Assembly (NCBI RefSeq): GCF_039511225.1
Contig: NZ_CP154261.1
Location: 1,302,001-1,366,000 of the forward strand
From: Sphingobacterium multivorum
GTDB lineage: Bacteria > Bacteroidota > Bacteroidia > Sphingobacteriales > Sphingobacteriaceae
Reading direction: 5' to 3'
Length of the DNA: 64,000 bases
The notes beneath the pieces were generated by a model, which searched no databases, was not told the DNA's origin, and worked only from the letters and a program-made list of their open reading frames with translations. Within the stretch, counting starts at the first letter, position 1. The number at the start of each line of letters is the position of its first letter. This document shows positions 32,308 through 38,981 of the stretch, one piece after another. The translations under genes were made by a program, and so were the position numbers.

Positions 32308-32493
32308 CTAAACTAATGAGGTCTGAACAACAACCGAATTATTACGAGAGTACCTAGATCGAAATGTCATCACCTCATCAATCACACGGGAAAGATCTCT
32401 CGGATCAACACACTCTATCGACGCTGCTTCTTCCAATGTGAGTATATCGCCTATTATTAATTCGATTAGTTCGCCTATTTCCTGTGGTGTCAT
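32308..32493 (-). CDS. Hypothetical acidic phage protein, 61 residues
   Basis: MTPQEIGELIELIIGDILTL, then a second helix (DPRDLSRVIDEVMTFRSRYS). Acidic N-terminus and a polar end; could be a small regulatory helical protein. Not recognised. Confidence 0.6.
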   Translation of the reverse strand: MTPQEIGELIELIIGDILTLEEAASIECVDPRDLSRVIDEVMTFRSRYSRNNSVVVQTSLV

Positions 32494-32513
32494 TTTTTTA
32501 TTATTTTGGTGCT

Positions 32514-32624
32514 ATGAAAAGGCATACAATTATTTACCTACTTGGAACTATTATTATGATTGCTAACGCATTGTTTTTAGTTCCATACCTAATTGAAGAA
32601 TTAGGGAAGTCGATTGGTAAATAG
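32514..32624 (+). CDS. Small membrane protein, 36 residues, opposite to its neighbours
   Basis: The only rightward ORF within the 30120-36901 leftward block. It fills the gap between two leftward genes exactly and stops one base before the YopX stop. MKRHTIIYLLGTIIMIANAL then FLVPYLIEELGKSIGK: one membrane helix with a basic start and a short acidic/basic end. Size and composition fit type I toxin-like or phage small membrane proteins, but no antitoxin RNA is evident. Confidence 0.4.
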   Translation: MKRHTIIYLLGTIIMIANALFLVPYLIEELGKSIGK

Positions 32625-32625
32625 A

Positions 32626-33090
32626 TTAGCCATTGGTTACCTCGCTTTCTTTGTGAATGTTGCCGATAACTTTTATACGTCCATGCCTGCCAGGTTCTAT
32701 TGATGATAGATATGATTCGTCATACCTATCTATCATTTCCAAATTCCAAGAATTTTGAGAAAATACAACTGTGCCTTTTTTAGACAAAGAGTCCATATAA
32801 TCTTCTAATGACACATTATCATCTGTATTACTTGGCCAATCGGTATAGAGAATTAAGACACAATCTCCTTCATATATCTCTTTACCATTCGTGTCGAGTA
32901 ATCCGGTGAACTGGCCTAAAGTATATTCATCAACAATCACTGTGTCAACACCATCTAAGGTGGTGATATAGGCTGTGCCAGTGGTATCTTTTGAAAAGTA
33001 TCCATGCCGCCATGCACCTTTTCGAACACCATGTAATTGCTTAGCTCGGAACTTAATTTGCCTTACTGGCGCTTTCTTTTCGTTATTCAC
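32626..33090 (-). CDS. YopX family protein
   Basis: 154 residues from a GTG at 33090 that has AGGAGG seven bases upstream and overlaps the previous stop; a longer form that starts further upstream would add a hydrophobic segment read across the neighbour and is rejected. Family pattern: REIKFRAK-like start (VRQIKFRAKQLHGVRKGAW), then YTLGQFTGLLDTNGKEIYEGD and GTVVFSQNSW. YopX proteins are common in phages of Firmicutes and Bacteroidota; their function is unknown. Confidence 0.88.
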   Translation of the reverse strand: MNNEKKAPVRQIKFRAKQLHGVRKGAWRHGYFSKDTTGTAYITTLDGVDTVIVDEYTLGQFTGLLDTNGKEIYEGDCVLILYTDWPSNTDDNVSLEDYMDSLSKKGTVVFSQNSWNLEMIDRYDESYLSSIEPGRHGRIKVIGNIHKESEVTNG

Positions 33091-33268
33091 CGTACACCTC
33101 CTTTCCGTCAATAGGCGCAACAGTAACAGCATAGTTATTAGGCAAATACTGAACAAGATGCTGATCGCATAATTCAGTATAATCATCAGGTTTACCCGAA
33201 TAAATAATTGTTCTTGTTGCGTTTTGATTGCAATCAATATGGCAACAGTGGTTTTTAATATTTTCCAT
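33083..33268 (-). CDS. Small cysteine-rich, probably zinc-binding protein, 61 residues
   Basis: Ligand candidates are C8, C9 and C13 near the N-terminus (CCHIDCNQNAT) and C-x2-H near residue 34 (LCDQHL), the spacing of a small zinc finger. It ends in an overlap with the YopX start. Not recognised further. Confidence 0.6.
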   Translation of the reverse strand: MENIKNHCCHIDCNQNATRTIIYSGKPDDYTELCDQHLVQYLPNNYAVTVAPIDGKEVYGE

Positions 33269-33362
33269 TTCTTTCGTCTCTTTTAGTTATTACTTTAATT
33301 GCTATTAGCATTATTACTGATACCGCTAAGGCTACCAATACATCTGGGCTTGGTGTGTTCAT
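33255..33362 (-). CDS. Small membrane protein, 35 residues
   Basis: MNTPSPDVLVALAVSVIMLI, then AIKVITKRDERNGKY: one membrane helix and a basic tail. It overlaps the next gene start by 14 bases and follows the oxygenase gene by 4 bases. Short but with clean gene-like packing. Confidence 0.5.
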   Translation of the reverse strand: MNTPSPDVLVALAVSVIMLIAIKVITKRDERNGKY

Positions 33363-33366
33363 TGTT

Positions 33367-34041
33367 TTAAGATTTAACTGGATGGTTTCTGCTATAATCA
33401 CGGTCTTTCATTTCCCAATTGTAGTCCAATAAGTAGTTATGGGAATTTCCTTTGAGATTGTACTTCTCTTTACTAAATGACACTTTAACAAAATGCCTTA
33501 ATACAGCATCTTTTGAATGATTGTAATCACAACGGTGAATGACTGTTTCGTCAAGCCTATAAATGCTGTTTGGTTTGCATTTAAGTGGTTCAGAATTGTA
33601 GAATAATCTATTCATCTGCTCAATGCTTTCTCTATGATCTTGTATCAATTCAAAAGTTCCTATAACGTATTCCGTAGGGATGCAATCACACCAAATGTAA
33701 TTTATGTCATCGCTCATAAACCCATCACAATGCCATCCCAAGCGATTGAGATTTTCGCCACTTTTTATGTAAAGGCATTTTGCTGTTAGGTAGATGTAGT
33801 GGTCTCTATACTCATTTAAAGATTTATAAGTAACGCCATACTTAGGCTTCAAGACTTTACTTTGAAAGTCCTTTACAACTTTTTCTATTATAAGGTTTAA
33901 CCTATCAAGCTGTTTAGGTAAGGCGATACTATCTGTAAATCCAGCCAACTTAATAGGTAAATATTGATAAAAATACATTTGATCGTTATCGACAACAACA
34001 TCTGTTGCTATTTCGATTGGTTCACTTCCGTACATTTTCAT
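33367..34041 (-). CDS. Probable 2OG-Fe(II) oxygenase
   Basis: 224 residues. H104-x-D106 (WHCDGF), distal H169 (IHRCDY) and R182 (LRHFVKVSFS) follow the facial triad and 2-oxoglutarate-binding Arg of the Fe(II)/2OG dioxygenase superfamily, and the surrounding strands (KCLYIKSGENLNRLG and HFVKVSF) fit the jelly-roll core. Phage members often hydroxylate bases or proteins. The substrate here is not known. Domain prediction rests on residue pattern only. It is part of the leftward accessory operon. Confidence 0.65.
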   Translation of the reverse strand: MKMYGSEPIEIATDVVVDNDQMYFYQYLPIKLAGFTDSIALPKQLDRLNLIIEKVVKDFQSKVLKPKYGVTYKSLNEYRDHYIYLTAKCLYIKSGENLNRLGWHCDGFMSDDINYIWCDCIPTEYVIGTFELIQDHRESIEQMNRLFYNSEPLKCKPNSIYRLDETVIHRCDYNHSKDAVLRHFVKVSFSKEKYNLKGNSHNYLLDYNWEMKDRDYSRNHPVKS

Positions 34042-34043
34042 GG

Positions 34044-34298
34044 TTATAGGTTTTGAAGTTCTGTTAATACAGATTGCCAGTATCTCCGTAATTCCAAAAT
34101 GTTGCTTCTGTCTTTTAGATATTGAGCAGATTCCAATGTGTTAATAACTTCTCTTGTGGTAACTAAAGCACATTCTATAGCATCACCTTTGCTGATATTA
34201 TAGTAAGTACCACCTAGACCACTATCATGGTTGTCGAAATCCATATTCATATATTTTTCAACAAGTTCCTTTGCTTTTTCTTGTGGGGTATTTTCCAT
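34044..34298 (-). CDS. Hypothetical phage protein, 84 residues
   Basis: AKELVEKYMNMDFDNHDSGL then a helical second half (ALVTTREVINTLESAQYLKD) ending in a Trp/Gln/Leu segment. This K-E-L-V-E-K-Y start is often seen in small Bacteroidota phage proteins. Function unknown. Confidence 0.65.
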   Translation of the reverse strand: MENTPQEKAKELVEKYMNMDFDNHDSGLGGTYYNISKGDAIECALVTTREVINTLESAQYLKDRSNILELRRYWQSVLTELQNL

Positions 34299-34343
34299 CT
34301 TCTTTTCTTTTAAAGGCGCCAGTAAGGCGCCATTGGTTAAAAA

Positions 34344-35864
34344 CTAAGCCTCAGTAAAGACACCATCAACTAACATATACCAAGTATTAGCTTTTATCTT
34401 TTCACCATCTACTTTAGCAGATTGAACATCGATACGCTTCCATCCTTCGTTGTCATAGTACTTCCACTCTGCTACTGTGATGAACCCGTCAATATCTGCC
34501 ATTGCTTTACCTTCAATACCTAATGCTACTGCAGCGCCTTGATCGCCAGTAGCACTTGCAGCGCCTTGATCGCCAGTAGCACTTGCAGCGCCATAACGGC
34601 CAGTAGCACTTGCAGCGCCTTGATAGCCAGTAGCACTTGCAGCGCCTTGATCGCCAGTAGCACTTGCAGCGCCATAACGGCCAGTAGCACTTGCAGCGCC
34701 ATAACGGCCAGTAGCACTTGCAGCACCTTGATCGCCAGTAGCACTTGCAGCGCCTTGATAGCCAGTAGCACTTGCAGCGCCTTGATCGCCAGTAGCACTT
34801 GCAGCGCCATAACGGCCAGTAGCACTTGCAGCGCCATAACGGCCAGTAGCACTTGCAGCACCTTGATCGCCAGTAGCACTTGCAGCACCTTGATCGCCAG
34901 TAGCACTTGCAGCGCCTTGATCGCCAGTAGCACTTGCAGCGCCTTGATAGCCAGTAGCACTTGCAGCGCCTTGATCGCCAGTAGCACTTGCAGCGCCTTG
35001 ATAGCCAGTAGCACTTGCAGCGCCTTGATCGCCAGTAGCACTTGCAGCGCCTTGATCGCCAGTAGCACTTGCAGCGCCATAACGGCCAGTAGCACTTGCA
35101 GCACCTTGATCGCCAGTAGCACTTGCAGCACCATAACGGCCAGTAGCACGATCGCTTTTTGACCACTTTGCGCGGTCAAAAACAAATTTTATAGCAGCTT
35201 CCGTAAGACTTGAAAAACTTAACTTTAAACCTATTTTTAGATGAGAAACAGCGACTTTGGTGTCGCCATCACGCTCTTTAGATGCTTGTCCACTTCCAAT
35301 TACTTCATGATAAACCGATTGTCCTGGACTGTAGTAACCGAAAGTATTCAAAGGGTGTTCGCAATAATGGAAACCACTTCCGCATGCCACAGCTTTTCCC
35401 TCATGTACATACTCTTTTCCTTCCTCATATTGAAAGTCACGGCATTTCATATCTTTATTGAAACCCTTATATCCCTTTATTTCTTGAAATTCAGCAGGTA
35501 ACGAAAGATTTTCAAAGTCCCATGCTTCAACGAAAAGTGATGCTATAGGCTCAACCGCCCATCCAGCAATACCGGTTCCTATTGATGTTACCAAAAAATG
35601 TTTGTCAGGGTTATCTTTTGCAAAGCAGAGGAATTGATCAACGTGGTTTCTTAACTCACTATAAGCTATCTTTTCCATATCAGTGTCAAGCGTAGGAATA
35701 GCATAGCTTTTACCTTGAAGTCCTATAGCTTGACCTTCAATAGCTCCAAATTTTTTTACTGCTGTTCTTGCGGCACCGCCTGCATGGTTGCCGTTCATGT
35801 TAGAACCAAAAACAAATACTTGGTTCTCTTCTAATTTTGTGATGTTTGATGGTGTTGTTTTCAT
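34344..35864 (-). CDS. Macrodomain-like protein with DUF7666-like middle and 23 nine-residue repeats
   Basis: 506 residues in three parts. Residues 1-125 resemble the A1S_2505-type phage protein, which is macrodomain-like: FVFGSNMNGNHAGGAARTA, GKSYAIPTLD, LVTSIGTGIAGW. Residues about 130-230 resemble DUF7666: KGYKGFNKDMKCRDFQYEEG, GSGFHYCEHPLNTFGYYSPG. Then come 23 copies of a nine-residue unit, each DQ, YQ or RY followed by GAASATG (the last one degenerate), likely a beta-solenoid or fibre-like stack, and a short C-terminal domain with FITVAEWKYYDNEGWKR. Possible role: nucleotide or ADP-ribose binding plus a structural stalk. Function is not established. Confidence 0.7.
   Translation of the reverse strand: MKTTPSNITKLEENQVFVFGSNMNGNHAGGAARTAVKKFGAIEGQAIGLQGKSYAIPTLDTDMEKIAYSELRNHVDQFLCFAKDNPDKHFLVTSIGTGIAGWAVEPIASLFVEAWDFENLSLPAEFQEIKGYKGFNKDMKCRDFQYEEGKEYVHEGKAVACGSGFHYCEHPLNTFGYYSPGQSVYHEVIGSGQASKERDGDTKVAVSHLKIGLKLSFSSLTEAAIKFVFDRAKWSKSDRATGRYGAASATGDQGAASATGRYGAASATGDQGAASATGDQGAASATGYQGAASATGDQGAASATGYQGAASATGDQGAASATGDQGAASATGDQGAASATGRYGAASATGRYGAASATGDQGAASATGYQGAASATGDQGAASATGRYGAASATGRYGAASATGDQGAASATGYQGAASATGRYGAASATGDQGAASATGDQGAAVALGIEGKAMADIDGFITVAEWKYYDNEGWKRIDVQSAKVDGEKIKANTWYMLVDGVFTEA
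34531..35149 (-). repeat. 27-bp tandem repeat array inside a coding region
   Basis: About 23 direct copies of a 27-bp unit with three main variants that differ at two codons (GAT CAA, TAT CAA, CGT TAT) and a few synonymous changes. The unit is in frame with the host gene, so gains or losses of copies keep the frame. The absence of stops in several other frames of the array is a by-product of the period. Confidence 0.95.
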
Positions 35865-35881
35865 TTGTGGTTATTTTTTAT

Positions 35882-36118
35882 TTATGCTGTTAGAGAATTT
35901 GATACTGGCAGATACTTGATCTTAGCATCATGTTTATTAATGAATTCAAGGACCTCATGAGCGTATTCGTCCTGAAACTTGTGGACGAAATCCTGTACAT
36001 GGTATGTGGCTCCACCTTTTCGAGCAGTTACACTGAAAAAGATACCATTACTTGTTAGCTCAAAATCAACACCGTTGACCTCAGCTTTTTTTTGTAGATA
36101 TTCTGGTGTGATAATCAT
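35882..36118 (-). CDS. Hypothetical phage protein, 78 residues
   Basis: MIITPEYLQKKAEVNGVDFE, then TARKGGATYHVQDFVHKFQD: strand-rich first half and a helical, His-rich second half. Not recognised. Its start shares one base with the stop of the HTH gene upstream. Confidence 0.65.
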   Translation of the reverse strand: MIITPEYLQKKAEVNGVDFELTSNGIFFSVTARKGGATYHVQDFVHKFQDEYAHEVLEFINKHDAKIKYLPVSNSLTA

Positions 36119-36537
36119 TATGCGGATAGATTTTTAAGTTTATTTTCTTGTTTCAACCTCCACTCTGCACGTATTGCAGGTATATCATTTAACCGAGCAT
36201 CATCTTTATGAAACTCCAACACAGTATTTTTTGAATCCATCATACTGACCATTCTGTAATCGGCTGGATTTCTTTTAATATTCTTGAATACTTTTTCTTT
36301 TACACCAATTTTTGCTAAACCCTTATTTACAGAGTCAACATTTGATTCTTTTGGTGCTTTAGCCTTTCTATATGATTTTAGATTTATAATACTTGCTTTA
36401 CCTTTTGAGGGAAGTCCATTGTTAAACCATCTACTAGCTGTAGTTTCAGATATATTGAGCTCTTTTCCTATTTTCATAAATGAATTACCTTCATTTCTTA
36501 ATTTTATGATACCGTGATAAATTTCTTGACGTGTCAT
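36118..36537 (-). CDS. HTH DNA-binding protein, 139 residues
   Basis: The N-terminal 45 residues form a helix-turn-helix (NSFMKIGKELNISETTASRWFN) with a basic linker after it. The rest is unrecognised and positively charged, ending in a helix (RAEWRLKQENKLKNLSA). It could be an operon regulator or a transposase-like DNA-binding protein. It is one candidate for the factor that reads the 21-bp palindromes, but nothing in the sequence links them directly. Confidence 0.7.
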   Translation of the reverse strand: MTRQEIYHGIIKLRNEGNSFMKIGKELNISETTASRWFNNGLPSKGKASIINLKSYRKAKAPKESNVDSVNKGLAKIGVKEKVFKNIKRNPADYRMVSMMDSKNTVLEFHKDDARLNDIPAIRAEWRLKQENKLKNLSA

Positions 36538-36683
36538 GATCCTAATGTTAAAATGATTCTTACTAATAAATAAATGAAGCCTACCCCGAACACAATAATG
36601 TATAAGAATGCCAATAAAGAGCGCATCAACTCTGCACGAAACTGAATTTCCTCAGCTTGGTGCTTAAAAAGATTACGTTTCAT
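36534..36683 (-). CDS. Small membrane protein, 49 residues
   Basis: Starts in the stop of the zinc-ribbon gene and ends in an ATGA overlap with the HTH gene. A basic/acidic N-terminal half (MKRNLFKHQAEEIQFRAELM) is followed by one strong membrane helix (LLAFLYIIVFGVGFIYLLV). Not recognised. Confidence 0.6.
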   Translation of the reverse strand: MKRNLFKHQAEEIQFRAELMRSLLAFLYIIVFGVGFIYLLVRIILTLGS

Positions 36684-36901
36684 TACGCTACGGCTAAATA
36701 GAATTCTTGTTCGGTTTCAAAATCAAGCTCACACTCTCTATGACAATGAGGACATTCTAGATGTGACTCCTGAGGATTGGTATAAGTCATTTCTTGGTCA
36801 ATGACAACAATCACTTGTTCCTGGGGAAGTAGTTCCCTGCAATTAGCACATACCGTCTGACGGAAGGCTAAATAATCGTTTTGAATACTTATATTTGTCA
36901 T
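36683..36901 (-). CDS. Zinc-ribbon protein, 72 residues
   Basis: C18-x2-C21 (VCANCRE) and C50-x2-C53 (ECPHCHREC) form a four-cysteine zinc ribbon; the rest is acidic. It is the first gene of the leftward accessory operon, immediately downstream of operator-promoter 4. Possible roles are DNA binding or acting as a small regulator. Confidence 0.75.
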   Translation of the reverse strand: MTNISIQNDYLAFRQTVCANCRELLPQEQVIVVIDQEMTYTNPQESHLECPHCHRECELDFETEQEFYLAVA

Positions 36902-36922
36902 GTCTCTTTGTGGTTACTGAGA

Positions 36923-36963
36923 CAAACATAAAAAACATTTTTTATACTACAAAATGTAGTATA
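36923..36963 (-). promoter_or_regulatory. Operator-promoter 4 (leftward)
   Basis: On the - strand: TATACTACA, TTT, TGTAGTATA (36963 to 36943) is a perfect palindrome. The -33 TTTG (36953-36950) lies at its centre, and the -7 TATGTTTG (36930-36923) follows after exactly 19 bases. The first gene starts at 36901, 21 bases after the -7 box. Same geometry as sites 1-3. Confidence 0.75.
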
Positions 36964-37001
36964 AAAATATTTTTCTGAACAAAGTATTACATATGTATTA
37001 C

Positions 37002-37030
37002 AGTGAATTTATAAAATTTTGTAATTCACT
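37002..37030. other. Inverted repeat at the phage-host junction
   Basis: AGTGAATT (37002-37009) and AATTCACT (37023-37030) are perfect arms around an AT-rich loop, in the 99-base gap between the phage operator and serS. A palindromic TACATATGTA lies just to the left. These may be serS control elements, a bidirectional terminator, or the right attachment core. No copy elsewhere in the window tests this. Confidence 0.4.
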
Positions 37031-37062
37031 AATTATCAAGTTTATATAACATTTTATTTATT

Positions 37063-38334
37063 ATGTTGCAATTGAATTATATCCGTGAGAACAGGGATAC
37101 GGTAATCGAAAGATTGGCTGTCAAGCATTTCAAGGAAATTGGATTGGTCGACGAAATCATCAGTTTAGATGAAGATCGCCGTAAGATCCAATCGGAATCG
37201 GACGCACTTTCGGCAGAGGCTAATGCGGCAGCAAAACAGATTGGAGATCTGATGCGCCAAGGTAAAAAAGAAGAAGCTGAAACCGTTAAATCCAAATCCT
37301 CGGGATATAAAGAGCAAGTGAAGCAACTTTTGGATCAATTGGGTACAATTGAGGCAGAATTGAACGATAAAATCGTACAATTACCTAATTTACCGCATCA
37401 ATCGGTTCCAGCAGGTGTAAGTGCTGAGGACAACGAAGTTGTTTTGAGCCATGGCGAAATCCCGGCTTTGTCGGACGACGCATTGCCGCATTGGGAATTG
37501 TTGAACAAATATGATATTGTTGATTTAGAGCTTGGCGTAAAGGTTGCCGGTGCAGGTTTTCCTATCTATAAAGGTAAAGGAGCTAAATTGCAACGCGCCT
37601 TGATCAATTTCTTTTTGGATCAGGCTGCAGAAGAAGGATACGAAGAAGTACAGGTGCCCATTTTGGTCAATGAAGATTCTGCATTTGCTACGGGACAATT
37701 ACCGGATAAAGAAGGACAAATGTACTATGTGGGTAACGACAACCTGTATTTGATTCCTACAGCTGAAGTTCCGGTCACCAATATTTATAGAGACGAGATT
37801 GTGAAAGAAGCGCAGTTTCCAATCAAACATTGCGCTTATACACCATGTTTCCGTCGTGAAGCAGGCTCTTATGGGGCACATGTACGCGGATTAAATAGAC
37901 TACATCAATTTGACAAAGTAGAGACGGTGCAGATTGTACATCCTGAAAAGTCCTATGATGTGCTGGAAGAAATGAGTTTATATGTACAAGGGCTGTTGCA
38001 GAAATTGGAGCTGCCTTATCGTGTATTGCGCCTTTGTGGTGGAGATATGAGTTTCACTTCTGCATTGACCTATGATATGGAAGTATATAGCTCTGCTCAG
38101 AAACGTTGGTTGGAGGTATCTTCCGTTTCCAATTTTGAAACTTATCAGGCGAATCGTTTGAAAGTACGTTTTAAGAATGCTGACGGCAAGATGCAACTGG
38201 CACATACGTTGAACGGTTCTGCATTGGCTTTACCGCGTATCGTCGCAGCGATATTGGAGAATAACCAAACAGAAAAAGGAATTAAGGTTCCCGCGGTTTT
38301 GGTACCGTACACTAAGTTTGAGTATATCGATTAA
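37063..38334 (+). CDS. serS: Seryl-tRNA synthetase
   Basis: 423 residues, standard length. An N-terminal coiled-coil arm at about residues 30-105 (DEDRRKIQSESDALSAEANA with long charged helices) contacts the tRNA variable arm. The class II catalytic core follows: motif 2 is CFRREAGSYGAHVRGLNRLH (about 263-282), and motif 3 LNGSALALPRIVAAILEN lies near the end. It charges tRNA-Ser and tRNA-Sec with serine. The gene directly follows the prophage end and is the first host gene. An intrinsic terminator follows. Confidence 0.98.
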   Translation: MLQLNYIRENRDTVIERLAVKHFKEIGLVDEIISLDEDRRKIQSESDALSAEANAAAKQIGDLMRQGKKEEAETVKSKSSGYKEQVKQLLDQLGTIEAELNDKIVQLPNLPHQSVPAGVSAEDNEVVLSHGEIPALSDDALPHWELLNKYDIVDLELGVKVAGAGFPIYKGKGAKLQRALINFFLDQAAEEGYEEVQVPILVNEDSAFATGQLPDKEGQMYYVGNDNLYLIPTAEVPVTNIYRDEIVKEAQFPIKHCAYTPCFRREAGSYGAHVRGLNRLHQFDKVETVQIVHPEKSYDVLEEMSLYVQGLLQKLELPYRVLRLCGGDMSFTSALTYDMEVYSSAQKRWLEVSSVSNFETYQANRLKVRFKNADGKMQLAHTLNGSALALPRIVAAILENNQTEKGIKVPAVLVPYTKFEYID

Positions 38335-38380
38335 GTTTCAATAAATAAGTCATCTTTAGACTTATTTAATAACATCATGA

Positions 38381-38418
38381 AAGACGCTCAGCCTGAGAAG
38401 GTAGAGCGTCTTTTTTTG
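38381..38418 (+). terminator. Intrinsic terminator of serS
   Basis: AAGACGCTC (38381-38389) pairs perfectly with GAGCGTCTT (38404-38412), then seven T. A shorter hairpin (AATAAGTC/GACTTATT) lies just upstream. Confidence 0.85.
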
Positions 38419-38981
38419 TTATAACTCGATTTTTAGATGTTTAGAATCATTATAAATTAACTATAATTTTCCTATGAAAAATAATAGAATAGCATGTTAA
38501 TGTTTTCTTATAACATTGTTAATGTTTTGTTAATTATGGTTCATTCCGTATAAAATTCTGTCCGGAAATTGTTTGATGACTTTTTATTCTATAATGCTTC
38601 TTTTGTAACAATTTGTAAAATTGTGAACTTATTATTGCGGTATTTCCTGCTATCGATAGATTATGTTAAAAAACTTGTAAAAGCAACTTTGGCTTTCTAT
38701 ATTTGACACCGCTAATAAAAATCGCACTAACTATTATTTACTGTAAATGCTGAAAAGAGCAAATTTTACAGCTGGATATTTATCTAAGGACTGACCCTAT
38801 ATCTACCTAGGGCCCGCTTTTCCAATAATATTTTCAACTGTTTCTAAATGAACTGCAATAGCATGTTATGCTTTTTTGCTGTTTATTGTCTAAGCAATTT
38901 ATGTTTAGACGGTTATGATAACGGATATAATTTATATCAATATATAGGATTAGAAAAATAATAAAATTAACTAACTAAAAC
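38413..38981. other. Long intergenic region and leader before the first SusC gene
   Basis: No gene is seen. The first 250 bases are AT-rich. After the promoter at about 38674 the leader runs for roughly 270 bases to the SusC ATG. It contains a short hairpin (AGCAT/ATGCT around GTT at 38860-38872) followed by six T and a CCTA/TAGG hairpin, either of which might attenuate transcription. A near copy of the 38860 element (AGCATGTTAATG) occurs at about 38493. Confidence 0.5.
38674..38705 (+). promoter_or_regulatory. Promoter of the first SusC/SusD operon
   Basis: TTG at 38675-38677 and TATATTTG at 38698-38705, 20 bases apart. Predicted start near 38711. Confidence 0.6.

Larger units (their letters stand above)
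1..36963. mobile_element. Prophage, siphovirus type (left end outside window)
   Basis: A continuous run of phage genes in the canonical order replication, terminase, portal, head protein, protease, capsid, connector, tail tube, chaperones, tape measure, tail tip, fibre, endolysin and spanin, followed by a leftward accessory block. The genes are tightly packed with many ATGA and TAATG overlaps. The first clearly host gene is serS at 37063, so the right end lies between about 36902 and 37062. No integrase or excisionase is visible and the left attachment site is outside the window. The 987-residue tape measure without sheath or baseplate wedge genes points to a non-contractile tail. All structural genes look intact, so the element could be functional. 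Confidence 0.92.

Noticed and set aside
32626..33237. Longer N-terminal form of the YopX protein with a hydrophobic segment
   Set aside because: The extra part is the antisense-like reading of the upstream gene and lacks a ribosome site; the GTG at 33090 has AGGAGG and gives a standard YopX start.
34531..35149. CRISPR-like regular repeats
   Set aside because: Units are contiguous with no unique spacers, are in frame within a long gene and vary only at two codons.
34513..35185. Three extra long open frames over the repeat array (two leftward, one rightward)
   Set aside because: They come from the 27-bp period, which happens to have no stops in those frames. They encode Cys/Arg- or Leu/Gln-rich low-complexity products with no proper starts.
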